The translations under genes were made by a program, and so were the position numbers. A DNA stretch of 64,000 bases from Clostridia bacterium (lineage in GTDB: Bacteria; Bacillota; Clostridia; Christensenellales; Borkfalkiaceae): the NCBI GenBank assembly GCA_017626495.1, contig JAGAIP010000005.1:124001-188000 (forward strand), in the 5' to 3' direction. The notes beneath the pieces are model-generated. The model was not told where the DNA came from and did no database searches. It worked only from the letters and a program-made list of their open reading frames with translations. Shown here piece after piece: positions 1-6,971 of this stretch; the first letter of the stretch is position 1; the number at the start of each line of letters is the position of its first letter.

Positions 1-677
1 ACCTGAACGGTACCCTGTCTGATTTCGGGAACCTCTTCTTCAAACAGTCTCTTTACGAAGTTGGGAGCGGTACGGGAAACGAGCACCTGCGCGTTCTTTC
101 CGCCGCTCTTTACCCTCTTGACGTACACCTTGATTTTATCGTTTACGTTGTATTTTTCACCGGGAATCTGATCCTGAGAAAGCATAACGCCCTCGATCTG
201 ACCGCCGCCGAGCTCTACGGTAACGCTCTTTGCCTCGACCTTTCTGACCACGCCCGAAAGAATCTCGTTTTCTTTATCGGAAAATTCGCTGAGCGTATTG
301 TCGCGCTCCGTCTCGTGAAGTTTCTGTAAAATGACTTGCTTTGCAGTCTGCGCCGCGATGCGTCCGAAATCGTTGGGAACGAATTCTTCGATGAGGGTAT
401 CGCCGATCTTTGCGTCCTCTTTGAAGTCAAGCGCCTCTTCCAAAGAAAGCTCCTTATCCTTGTCGACGACTTCCTCTACGACGTGGCGGAGAAGGAAACA
501 ACGCATGAGTCCCGTATCGGGATCCATCGTAACTTGCACCTCACCCGAAAATCCCGGGAACTGCTTTTTATAAGCGGACGCGAGAGCGTTTTGAAGCGCC
601 TCTACGAACACCTCGTGGGCAATGCCCTTCTCTCTCTCCAAATCGGCAAGTGCTTCAAAAAATTCCTTGTTAATCAT
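1..677 (-). CDS. nusA: Transcription termination/antitermination factor NusA, N-terminal part (cut by window edge)
   Basis: This is the first ~225 residues of NusA, which binds RNA polymerase and modulates pausing, termination and antitermination. It starts at the ATG at 677 (MINKEFFEAL) after an AAGGAG ribosome site. The N-terminal RNA-polymerase-binding domain covers roughly residues 1-125. An S1-type segment follows from about residue 135 (SGVVRKVEAKSVTVELGGG). The KH domains lie beyond the left edge. It sits 16 bases downstream of rimP in the conserved rimP-nusA order, so the two are almost certainly co-transcribed. The reading frame is open to base 3 with no sign of damage. Confidence 0.95.
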   Translation of the reverse strand, partial: MINKEFFEALADLEREKGIAHEVFVEALQNALASAYKKQFPGFSGEVQVTMDPDTGLMRCFLLRHVVEEVVDKDKELSLEEALDFKEDAKIGDTLIEEFVPNDFGRIAAQTAKQVILQKLHETERDNTLSEFSDKENEILSGVVRKVEAKSVTVELGGGQIEGVMLSQDQIPGEKYNVNDKIKVYVKRVKSGGKNAQVLVSRTAPNFVKRLFEEEVPEIRQGTVQ

Positions 678-693
678 AACCTTACTCCTTCTC

Positions 694-1164
694 TTAATCC
701 AAAAACTCGATCGCACGGTTGATCTTGGCTATTTTATTCCGTTCGATGGCGAGGGTAGTTTTCTTTGCATCTTCGATGGTCACGCTGTTTTCGTTCCATG
801 CGACCATCGTTCCTTCCAGAAGTTTCTTTCCCTTCATGGGCGCATACAGTTTGATCTCCACCTTTTTACCGAGATTTTTATTGAAATCCCTCGGCGTCTT
901 GAACGCCCTGTCCAGTCCCGGACTGGATACGTTGAGGGTATAGGCGGCGCCGAACGAAGGATCGAATTCGTCCAACGGTTCGTCGATGGCGTTATGAAAG
1001 AGCGCGCATGTGTCGAGGTCGACTCCCCCCTCTTTTTCCACGTCGATATAGACCGTTATGGACGGTTCCTTGGGTTTGACTTCGACTTCCACGATCTCGA
1101 TTCCCATCGGCGCGGCGATGGTTTCGAGAAATGCGCTGATTTCCTCCGTCGGTTTGAATTGCAT
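694..1164 (-). CDS. rimP: Ribosome maturation factor RimP
   Basis: A 156-residue RimP, needed for late maturation of the 30S subunit. The N-terminal alpha/beta domain (about 1-85) carries the family segment VYIDVEKEGGVDLDTC and is followed by the diagnostic NVSSPGLDR. The C-terminal part (about 90-156) is the SH3-like beta domain. Length matches the family. The start at 1164 follows a strong AGGAGG about six bases upstream. It is directly upstream of nusA and downstream of the PolC-locus gene, the usual Clostridia order. A terminator-like hairpin in its 5' leader (1185-1210) may set its expression. Confidence 0.95.
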   Translation of the reverse strand: MQFKPTEEISAFLETIAAPMGIEIVEVEVKPKEPSITVYIDVEKEGGVDLDTCALFHNAIDEPLDEFDPSFGAAYTLNVSSPGLDRAFKTPRDFNKNLGKKVEIKLYAPMKGKKLLEGTMVAWNENSVTIEDAKKTTLAIERNKIAKINRAIEFLD

Positions 1165-1181
1165 GACTCCTCCTGAGAAAC

Positions 1182-1210
1182 AAATGAGAGTGGACTCACA
1201 TCCACTCTCA
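1182..1210 (-). terminator. Hairpin terminator/attenuator in the rimP leader
   Basis: A perfect 10-bp inverted repeat (1185-1194 with 1201-1210, six-base loop). In the minus direction it is followed by TTTGTTT and then, almost at once, by the rimP ribosome site. It lies between the PolC-like gene and rimP, so it can end the upstream transcript or act as a leader attenuator for rimP-nusA. RimP leader structures are known in other bacteria. The match here is by position only. Confidence 0.6.
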
Positions 1211-1255
1211 ATATTAATTCACATTAATGATTGAAGATACCGATATTATACCACC

Positions 1256-2785
1256 TTATTTTTCATTTGGCAAGCATTTTTTCAAACGAATTAGCTCAAT
1301 AAAAATTTTTGCGGTCGTGAGCGCGTCGTCGTACGCTCTGTGATGGTTAAAGGTGATCTTGAATTTTTCCGCGACGGTGTTGAGCTTATAGTTTGCGAGC
1401 GCCAAATTCTCCTGCGCGAGCCGCACGGTATCGTGAATGAGCGCGTCGAACCGAATGTCCGCCTGCTCCCCGTAATAGGAGATGAACTTGTAGTCGAACA
1501 TGACGTTGTGCCCGACGAGTTCGCACCCGTCCGCGAATTTGTAAAAATCCAAAAGCACGTCGCCCACCTCGGGCGCGCCGACGAGCATTTCGTCGTCGAT
1601 CCCCGTCAACGCGATGATCTCTTTGGACAGTCTCGAAGGGCAAGCGACGAAGGAAGAAAACTTTTCTTTGATTTCTCCTCCCCTGATCTTGACCGCGCCG
1701 ATCTCGATGATCCTATCCATCGTTCCCATGGCGGGATTGTTGTTGAGCCCCGTGGTTTCCAGATCGAACACGACGTAGTCTCTCCGCAAAAACGCCTCGG
1801 GAAGCGGCGCTTGCCCGAACATATCGCCCTGACTGTAATCGAGGATCTCCTCGGGAAATACCGTGTGATATTGTTTCGGAACGCTCCTGCACGGTCTCTT
1901 TTCGGGAACGAATCCTTCGGGCACGCGCCCGAAGTTGATCTTTTTGACCTTAAAGGAAAGAGAGCCGTTGTAATTCTCGTTCGTACCCGTGCAGACGATG
2001 GAATCTCCCGCTTTGAGCTCTCTGATTTTTTCAAGCGTCGCTTTCTTCGTAAAGTACACGACTTTGACGATTCCCGTTCCGTCGGTGACGGTGAAGCGGA
2101 AGAACGGCTTCCCTTTCTGCGTTTCCTTTTCCTCAATATAGGTGATCTGACCGCAAAAGGTCATATCTCCTTCCGTCGTCACGCCGTCCGCCATATAGGT
2201 CGCGTACTTGGGAATCTCGTCGATTCCTTCCAGCGGTTCAAACTCGGCGATCTCGAAATATCTGCACCCCGGTCTGAACTCCTCTTCTTCGGGTTCTTCT
2301 TCAAAGACGAGCGCTTCCTTTTCCTTTTTGAATGCGGAAACGTAAAACGCTCCGCAAAACGAACGGCTGAGGTGTTCGGCGACGCTTTCCAGCACTTCTT
2401 TTCCGACGATTCCCTTTTCCTCGCCCGAAAGACCGAATCCGACTTTCACGAATCCGTCTCCCCGTTCGATCTCGACGTCCTCTTCGCGTATGAACGCGGA
2501 CGCGGCGGGATGGAACCGATCGAGCAGTTCCTTCGTCTTTCTCGCCACGAGATCTTCCGCCGCCACGAGTTTTTTCAAGGTAATATCCCCCTCGAATCCC
2601 TCGGGAAGATAGTCAAGCGTCGTCTTTAACGTAAACGAGACGTCCTCCTCCGAATACGGAAGATCGGTAACGAGGTGGAACACGATTTTTTTATTCCGCT
2701 TATCCACCTCGATGCTCTGTATGATGGCTCGTTTGAGCCCGTCCCTCGTTCTGATTGTTTCGATATACTGTTCGCTCTTCGTCAA
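1256..2785 (-). CDS. PolC-like protein with N-terminal, OB and 3'-5' exonuclease domains but no PHP or polymerase domain
   Basis: A 509-residue protein at the place polC normally occupies (ispG-polC-rimP-nusA). About 1-190 is a PolC-like N-terminal region. About 200-290 is an OB-fold segment (GQITYIEEKETQKGKPFFRF). About 336-505 is a DnaQ-type proofreading exonuclease with Exo I DLETTG, Exo II GHNVMFDYKF and Exo III HHRAYDD, so its catalytic acids are intact. PolC is normally about 1,430 residues, with the exonuclease embedded in a PHP domain and followed by the polymerase. Both are absent and the frame ends cleanly. The start is TTG at 2785, one base after the ispG stop, with AGAGGA upstream. 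It is probably a DNA repair or replication-accessory exonuclease. Its role is inferred. Confidence 0.85.
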   Translation of the reverse strand: MTKSEQYIETIRTRDGLKRAIIQSIEVDKRNKKIVFHLVTDLPYSEEDVSFTLKTTLDYLPEGFEGDITLKKLVAAEDLVARKTKELLDRFHPAASAFIREEDVEIERGDGFVKVGFGLSGEEKGIVGKEVLESVAEHLSRSFCGAFYVSAFKKEKEALVFEEEPEEEEFRPGCRYFEIAEFEPLEGIDEIPKYATYMADGVTTEGDMTFCGQITYIEEKETQKGKPFFRFTVTDGTGIVKVVYFTKKATLEKIRELKAGDSIVCTGTNENYNGSLSFKVKKINFGRVPEGFVPEKRPCRSVPKQYHTVFPEEILDYSQGDMFGQAPLPEAFLRRDYVVFDLETTGLNNNPAMGTMDRIIEIGAVKIRGGEIKEKFSSFVACPSRLSKEIIALTGIDDEMLVGAPEVGDVLLDFYKFADGCELVGHNVMFDYKFISYYGEQADIRFDALIHDTVRLAQENLALANYKLNTVAEKFKITFNHHRAYDDALTTAKIFIELIRLKKCLPNEK

Positions 2786-2786
2786 A

Positions 2787-3830
2787 TCAATCCTCTAATA
2801 ATGCCTTCACTCTCGCAAGGAAAACTTCCTCCGCCTGTTCCGCAGGGATTTTTTCCACGATCTCTCCCTTTGCAAAGAGAATACAGACCCCTTTTCCCCC
2901 TGCAATGCCGATGTCCGCGTCCTGCGCCTCGCCGGGGCCGTTGACCACGCATCCCATGACGGCGACCTTCGCCTTCTTTTTGTAAGGACGAACAAACGAC
3001 TGCACCTTATGCGCGAGCCCCATGCTGTCCCACTGACATCTTCCGCAGGTGGGGCAGGCGACCACGTCTACAAACCGATCGTCCATGCCGATCGCCCTTA
3101 AAATATTCTTTGCCGCATAAATTTCCTCGACGGGATCTTCGTTGAGCGAAACGCGGAGCGTATCTCCGATTCCTTCCAAAAGGAGAGAACCGATCCCGAC
3201 CGCGCTCTTCACGATTCCCATCTCCTGCGTGCCCGCCTCGGTCACGCCGATATGCAGGGGATACTCCGTGCGCTCGGCAAGCAATCGGTACGCCTTGACC
3301 GTAAGGGGAACGGAACTCGCTTTGACGGAAATGACGATATCTTCCACGCCGTGTTTTTCCAAAATTCCCACGTTATAGAGCGCGCTCTCCACGAGGGCAT
3401 ATTCGTTTCTGCCGTATTTTTTGAGAAAATCGGGTTCGATGCTGCCCGTATTCGCGCCGACGCGCACGGGGATACGGTGCGCGCGGATACAGTCCGCGAC
3501 CATAGCGATATCCTCTTCCTTTCCGATGTTGCCTGGATTGATGCGCACCTTGTCCGCGCCGCTCTCGATGGCGTTGATCGCATACTTTTTCGCAAAGTGA
3601 ATGTCTGCAACGACGGGAATGTGAATGTGTTTTTTGAGTTCTCCGAACGCGTGAGAATCCGCCTCGTCCAGCACGGAACAACGCACGATCTCGCAACCCG
3701 CCTCTTCAAGCCTGAGAATCTGCGCCGCCGTCTCGTCGACGTCGGACGTTTTCGTCGTACACATGGATTGAATGGCAGGCGTGACGCCTCCGCCGATGAG
3801 CACGTTTCCTATTTTTACCTGTTTCGTCAT
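2787..3830 (-). CDS. ispG: 4-hydroxy-3-methylbut-2-en-1-yl diphosphate synthase (flavodoxin), IspG/GcpE
   Basis: A 347-residue IspG, which reduces methylerythritol cyclodiphosphate to HMBPP, the penultimate step of the non-mevalonate isoprenoid pathway. The N-terminal TIM barrel includes VGGGVTPAIQSM-like sequence near the start. The C-terminal [4Fe-4S] domain has CPTCGRC and the GCVVNGPGEA motif with the third cysteine. Length is typical of the short bacterial form. The TGA stop lies one base from the TTG start of the PolC-like gene, so the two are translationally linked. A terminator hairpin sits only a few bases upstream of its start, so transcription probably comes partly by read-through from nrdR. 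Confidence 0.96.
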   Translation of the reverse strand: MTKQVKIGNVLIGGGVTPAIQSMCTTKTSDVDETAAQILRLEEAGCEIVRCSVLDEADSHAFGELKKHIHIPVVADIHFAKKYAINAIESGADKVRINPGNIGKEEDIAMVADCIRAHRIPVRVGANTGSIEPDFLKKYGRNEYALVESALYNVGILEKHGVEDIVISVKASSVPLTVKAYRLLAERTEYPLHIGVTEAGTQEMGIVKSAVGIGSLLLEGIGDTLRVSLNEDPVEEIYAAKNILRAIGMDDRFVDVVACPTCGRCQWDSMGLAHKVQSFVRPYKKKAKVAVMGCVVNGPGEAQDADIGIAGGKGVCILFAKGEIVEKIPAEQAEEVFLARVKALLED

Positions 3831-3836
3831 AGTTTC

Positions 3837-3866
3837 TCCAAAAAGACGGCAATCCTCTTGCCGTCT
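3837..3866 (-). terminator. Rho-independent terminator after nrdR
   Basis: A perfect 9-bp stem (3844-3852 with 3858-3866, five-base loop) followed on the minus strand by TTTTTGG. It lies between nrdR and ispG, so it partly separates nrdR from the ispG-rimP-nusA chain. Confidence 0.8.
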
Positions 3867-3871
3867 CCGTT

Positions 3872-4324
3872 TTATTTATTGTCGAGCAATTTTTGAAGTT
3901 CCGCCATGAACGTGGAAATATCCTTGAACGAACGGTATACGGACGCATAGCGAACATAGGCGACCTCGTCGAGCTTTTTGAGCCCATCCATGACCATTTC
4001 GCCGATCTGCTTGCTCGTAACTTCCGTCTCCATCGAGTTGTAGATGGTCTGCACGACGGATTCGGTGAGCTTGTCGATGTCCCCCATGGATACGGGACGC
4101 TTTTCGCAGGACTTCACGATCCCCTTCTTGATTTTGCCCGCTTCGAGTTGCTGACGTGAGCCGTCGTTTTTCACGACGAGGACGGGCGAGACTTCGACCG
4201 TCTCATAGGTCGTAAACCGTCTTCCGCAACCGACGCACTCCCTTCTCCTGCGAATGGTCAGATCGTCCGCGGAACGGGAGTCAATGACTTTGCTTTCCGT
4301 CGATCCACAATAAAGGCACTTCAT
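3872..4324 (-). CDS. nrdR: Transcriptional repressor NrdR
   Basis: A 150-residue NrdR, the ATP-sensing repressor of ribonucleotide reductase genes. The N-terminal zinc ribbon has MKCLYCGS and CVGCGRRF (two CxxC pairs), followed by the ATP-cone domain from about residue 48 (VVKNDGSRQQLEAGKIKKG). Length is exactly family-typical. It has its own promoter (4348-4376) and terminator (3837-3866), so it is mainly monocistronic. No ribonucleotide reductase gene is in the window. Confidence 0.97.
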   Translation of the reverse strand: MKCLYCGSTESKVIDSRSADDLTIRRRRECVGCGRRFTTYETVEVSPVLVVKNDGSRQQLEAGKIKKGIVKSCEKRPVSMGDIDKLTESVVQTIYNSMETEVTSKQIGEMVMDGLKKLDEVAYVRYASVYRSFKDISTFMAELQKLLDNK

Positions 4325-4347
4325 CTTGTAAACTCCGTTTTTCTCTT

Positions 4348-4376
4348 ATTATAGCGTATTTTTTTTCGTTTGTAAA
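4348..4376 (-). promoter_or_regulatory. Sigma-A promoter of nrdR
   Basis: On the minus strand, -35 TTTACA (4376-4371), a 17-bp spacer and -10 TATAAT (4353-4348). The predicted start is near 4341, giving a 17-base leader with a GGAG ribosome site. Confidence 0.8.
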
Positions 4377-4395
4377 GGATCGTGACGAAATTTTT

Positions 4396-5109
4396 TCAAA
4401 CGAGCGAAAACACTTCCCCGATCTTTTCCTGCAAGACGAGATCGGCGTATTTGTCGCGCGCCGTGGGAGAAAGATTGATGACGACGAGCCGTTCCCCTCT
4501 GAAATAATCCACGAGCCCTGCCGCAGGATAGACCGCAAGGGACGTTCCCCCGATGATGAGCGTATCCGCGGAGGAAATGGCGCGCACCGCGCCTTCGAGC
4601 GTATCCTCGTCCAATCCTTCCTCGTATAGCACCACGTCGGGTTTGACGACGCCGCCGCACGAACAGGTCGGCACGCCCGTTCCGCCTAACATGAAGTCGA
4701 GTCCGTAACGCTTGCCGCACTTCATGCAGGTATTTTTATGCACCGTGCCGTGCAACTCGAACACGCGCTTGCTCCCTGCCTTCTGATGCAATCCGTCGAT
4801 GTTCTGCGTAACGATCGCAAGCAGTTTTCCCTCCCGTTCGAGCTTAGCGAGCGCCCTGTGACAGACGTTCGGTTGCGCGTTCGGAAAGAGCATTTTTTCA
4901 CGGTAGAACGCAAAGAACTCCTCCGTATGATTGAGAAAAAAGGTGTGCGACAAAATGGTTTCGGGCGGATAACGATATTTCATATGGTACAGTCCGTCCA
5001 CCGATCTGAAATCGGGAATACCGCTCTCCGTGGATACCCCTGCTCCGCCGAAAAATACGATCTTTTTGCTGTTTTCGATGATTTTCTGAAATCGAGCCAA
5101 ATCCGTCAT
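4396..5109 (-). CDS. cobB: NAD-dependent protein deacylase, Sir2 family (CobB-like)
   Basis: A 237-residue sirtuin that removes acyl groups from lysines using NAD. The NAD motif GAGVSTESGIPDF is near residue 20. The catalytic TQNIDGLHQKAG and the HG histidine follow. A zinc site is formed by CMKC and the later CSC. The C-terminal IIGGTSLAVYPAAG closes the Rossmann fold. The start is ATG 5109, overlapping the TGA of the upstream GNAT gene (ATGA). A longer upstream frame is only a shadow of that gene. As the third gene of a GNAT-GNAT-Sir2 operon, it may reverse acetylation by its neighbours; this is inference from context. Confidence 0.93.
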   Translation of the reverse strand: MTDLARFQKIIENSKKIVFFGGAGVSTESGIPDFRSVDGLYHMKYRYPPETILSHTFFLNHTEEFFAFYREKMLFPNAQPNVCHRALAKLEREGKLLAIVTQNIDGLHQKAGSKRVFELHGTVHKNTCMKCGKRYGLDFMLGGTGVPTCSCGGVVKPDVVLYEEGLDEDTLEGAVRAISSADTLIIGGTSLAVYPAAGLVDYFRGERLVVINLSPTARDKYADLVLQEKIGEVFSLV

Positions 5110-5648
5110 AACGCACGCTCCATCAATACTACGTCTGAAATCGTTCCGTCGCTCTTTTTTACGCCGCCGCGGAAAATTCCGCACGTTACGAATCCGACCT
5201 TTTCGTAAAGAGCATGCGCGCGGACGTTGTCCGCAAAATGTTCCAAATGCAGAACGCTCACGCTCGCCCGTTTTGCCTCTTCGAATACCGCCTCGAAGAG
5301 CTTTGTTCCGACCCCGTTTCCCCATGCCTTTTTCAACACGGAAACGCCGATGATTCCGACGTGCGCCGTCTTAAAGAGAGACGGGATCGTACAATCGACA
5401 AGTCCGATCAGCTCACCCCCTCGATAAGCGCCGATCAGAATGCTCTTTCCGTTCCTGTATCCGCGCACCCACTCCGCCTCGTTCTCCGCCGTAACCGTCT
5501 CGACTTCCTCACGAGTAAAGTTCAAAAAGTCCGTCTCGCGATTGATGCGTTTTAAGTACGAAAGGAGCGTCTCGCCGTCCTCTTCGGGCGTTTTCAAAAG
5601 GCACGCCCCGTCGTCTTTCAAATAAACGATTCTTTCTTCTACGATCAT
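5106..5648 (-). CDS. GNAT family N-acetyltransferase (second of a tandem pair)
   Basis: A 180-residue GNAT acetyltransferase. Motif A, the acetyl-CoA pyrophosphate loop, is seen around KKAWGNGVGTKLFEAVFEEA (roughly residues 105-125), with the C-terminal NVRAHALYEKVGF typical of motif B. It resembles the upstream gene in layout and length (both 180 residues), so the pair probably arose by duplication. It overlaps both neighbours by ATGA, forcing co-expression with the Sir2 gene. The substrate cannot be told from sequence; small-molecule or protein acetylation are both possible. Confidence 0.9.
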   Translation of the reverse strand: MIVEERIVYLKDDGACLLKTPEEDGETLLSYLKRINRETDFLNFTREEVETVTAENEAEWVRGYRNGKSILIGAYRGGELIGLVDCTIPSLFKTAHVGIIGVSVLKKAWGNGVGTKLFEAVFEEAKRASVSVLHLEHFADNVRAHALYEKVGFVTCGIFRGGVKKSDGTISDVVLMERAL

Positions 5649-6187
5649 AAAAATTTCTCCATTAAAAATCCGCTCGCATAGCCTTCTTTCAGCTTATAAG
5701 CCTTCTTGCGTTCTCCGTATAGGGTAAATCCGCATTTTTCATACAGAGCCTTCGCCCTTTCGTTGCCCCCGATCAGTTCGAGCTCCAACCGCTCTGCGCC
5801 GAGCTCTCTCGCGACGCTCTCCAACTCCCCCATCAGGGCAGTTCCGATTCCCAACCCCCAAAACTTCCGTTTCAACGCAATGCCGATTTCGCCGACGTGC
5901 CTCGTCTTTCTCTGTCCTCCCATACTGAGAGAACAGTTTCCGGCAAGCTCTCCGTCCGCAAAAGCGCAAATCATCACCGAATACGGATGCTCATTGATTG
6001 CATTCAAAAACGCCTCTTCCCGTTCGGGAGTCATCGTCACCTCGTCGGGATAACGCAGAATAAACTCCGTTTCCCCTGCCGTCGTTTTCATATAGGATAT
6101 GAGTTCCTCTGCGTCTTCACGCATGGGAGAGCGCAAAAGTACTTCTCTGCCCTGCTTGCATACAATTCTCTTTTCTTCGTAAATCAT
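5645..6187 (-). CDS. GNAT family N-acetyltransferase (first of a tandem pair)
   Basis: A 180-residue GNAT with motif A KFWGLGIGTALMGELESVA (about 108-126) and motif B NERAKALYEKCGF. It is the first full gene of the operon, starting at ATG 6187 with GAGGAGG upstream. The 5' leader contains a consensus promoter, a 20-codon ORF and an intrinsic terminator just before this ribosome site. That arrangement is known for genes induced by ribosome stalling, such as some antibiotic-resistance genes. The substrate is unknown. Confidence 0.9.
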   Translation of the reverse strand: MIYEEKRIVCKQGREVLLRSPMREDAEELISYMKTTAGETEFILRYPDEVTMTPEREEAFLNAINEHPYSVMICAFADGELAGNCSLSMGGQRKTRHVGEIGIALKRKFWGLGIGTALMGELESVARELGAERLELELIGGNERAKALYEKCGFTLYGERKKAYKLKEGYASGFLMEKFL

Positions 6188-6208
6188 AGTTTCCTCCTCG
6201 TCTCGGAT

Positions 6209-6237
6209 AAAATAAAAAGACAGTCCTGCCGACTGCC
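6209..6237 (-). terminator. Attenuator-like terminator in the GNAT-GNAT-Sir2 leader
   Basis: The stem GGCAGTC/GACTGTC (6237-6231 with 6225-6219, one G-U pair, five-base loop) is followed by TTTTTATTTT on the minus strand. It ends about 20 bases before the first GNAT start. The GGCAG of its 5' arm can instead pair with CTGTC at the end of the leader ORF, which would give a competing antiterminator. Confidence 0.7.
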
Positions 6238-6264
6238 CTCGTTTTTGAGTATGGTCGGATTTTT

Positions 6265-6327
6265 CTATGCCGAAAAGACAGAGACGACTCTGCCTTCCAT
6301 ATTCACATACATAGAAAATCCGTTCAT
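6265..6327 (-). CDS. Putative 20-residue leader peptide
   Basis: A small ORF encodes MNGFSMYVNMEGRVVSVFSA, from ATG 6327 to TAG. It begins about 18 bases after a consensus -10 box and has an AGGTGAT ribosome site. Its 3' half forms a hairpin (GGCAGAG with CTCTGTC). It precedes an intrinsic terminator and the GNAT gene. This is the classical layout of translation-coupled attenuation. I do not recognise the peptide, and no run of one amino acid points to amino-acid control, so drug- or peptide-induced stalling is the more likely trigger. Confidence 0.6.
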   Translation of the reverse strand: MNGFSMYVNMEGRVVSVFSA

Positions 6328-6344
6328 AACATCACCTTTTCTTT

Positions 6345-6373
6345 ATTATATATCTTTTCGTTCCCGATGTCAA
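6345..6373 (-). promoter_or_regulatory. Consensus sigma-A promoter of the leader-GNAT-GNAT-Sir2 operon
   Basis: On the minus strand, a perfect TTGACA (6373-6368), 17-bp spacer and perfect TATAAT (6350-6345). The predicted start is near 6338, about 11 bases before the leader ATG. Such a strong promoter in front of a terminator fits an attenuation-controlled operon. Confidence 0.88.
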
Positions 6374-6485
6374 TCTCTTCGGTGAAAAAACCTTTATCAA
6401 CGCCTGCAACGTACGGTTTTTGCGAAATTTCTTTCCCTAAATCGTATCGGCAACAAAAATGATACAAAAAGAAATTCAAAAGAGA

Positions 6486-6514
6486 TAGACAAAACCGCCT
6501 CCCTTTGATACAAT
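6486..6514 (+). promoter_or_regulatory. Sigma-A promoter of the XRE-membrane protein operon
   Basis: TAGACA (6486-6491), 17-bp spacer and TACAAT (6509-6514). The octamer TGATACAA occurs at 6460-6467 and again overlapping the -10 at 6506-6513. It is a candidate operator for the XRE protein encoded just downstream. Confidence 0.7.
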
Positions 6515-6532
6515 CATGGAAAGGAGAATCAT

Positions 6533-6970
6533 ATGAGTTTCGGTACAAAATTACAAGACGCGAGGACGAACAAACACCTCACGCAGGAACAACTCGCAGG
6601 GCTACTCGGCGTAACCCGTCAATCGGTTTCGCGCTGGGAATCAGACGTCGTCTATCCCGACCTTGCAAAAATCGTCCGCCTGTCAGAACTGTTGGGCGTA
6701 TCCACGGACTACCTTCTCAAAAACGAAGAGTTTGTTTCCGAGAACAAAAAGCCAAGCAAATTCCTCACCGACCTCGTCGGAAAAAAGGTAACGCTCGGCT
6801 TTTACGATACCGACGAACCTCTTGTTTTTCCGGAACGGAACGAAAGCATGACGGTGCTCGCCGTGGACTCTTCCTACATGAAAGTCTCCGTTCACAACGC
6901 AAAGAAGAACACGGATAGAGAAATCGACCTTCCCCTTTCGGAAATCTCTTCCGTCTGCATCGAGGTGTAA
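6533..6970 (+). CDS. XRE-family HTH transcriptional regulator with a novel C-terminal domain
   Basis: A 145-residue protein. Residues 1-65 form an XRE/Cro helix-turn-helix (LTQEQLAGLLGVTRQSVSRW). Residues ~78-145 form a beta-rich domain beginning VGKKVTLGFYDTDEPLVF. A similar segment (VGKEVKFTFYESNNLPFA) occurs in the membrane-anchored protein encoded next, suggesting that the two share a ligand or interact. The AAGGAG ribosome site is well placed for ATG 6533. It overlaps nothing and is followed after one base by the next gene. Likely a local autoregulator. Confidence 0.85.
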   Translation: MSFGTKLQDARTNKHLTQEQLAGLLGVTRQSVSRWESDVVYPDLAKIVRLSELLGVSTDYLLKNEEFVSENKKPSKFLTDLVGKKVTLGFYDTDEPLVFPERNESMTVLAVDSSYMKVSVHNAKKNTDREIDLPLSEISSVCIEV

Positions 6971-6971
6971 T

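Noticed and set aside
1340..2629. A 429-codon plus-strand ORF opposite the PolC-like gene
   Set aside because: It is antisense to a gene with clear motifs and gives an Arg/Phe-rich product with no ribosome site.
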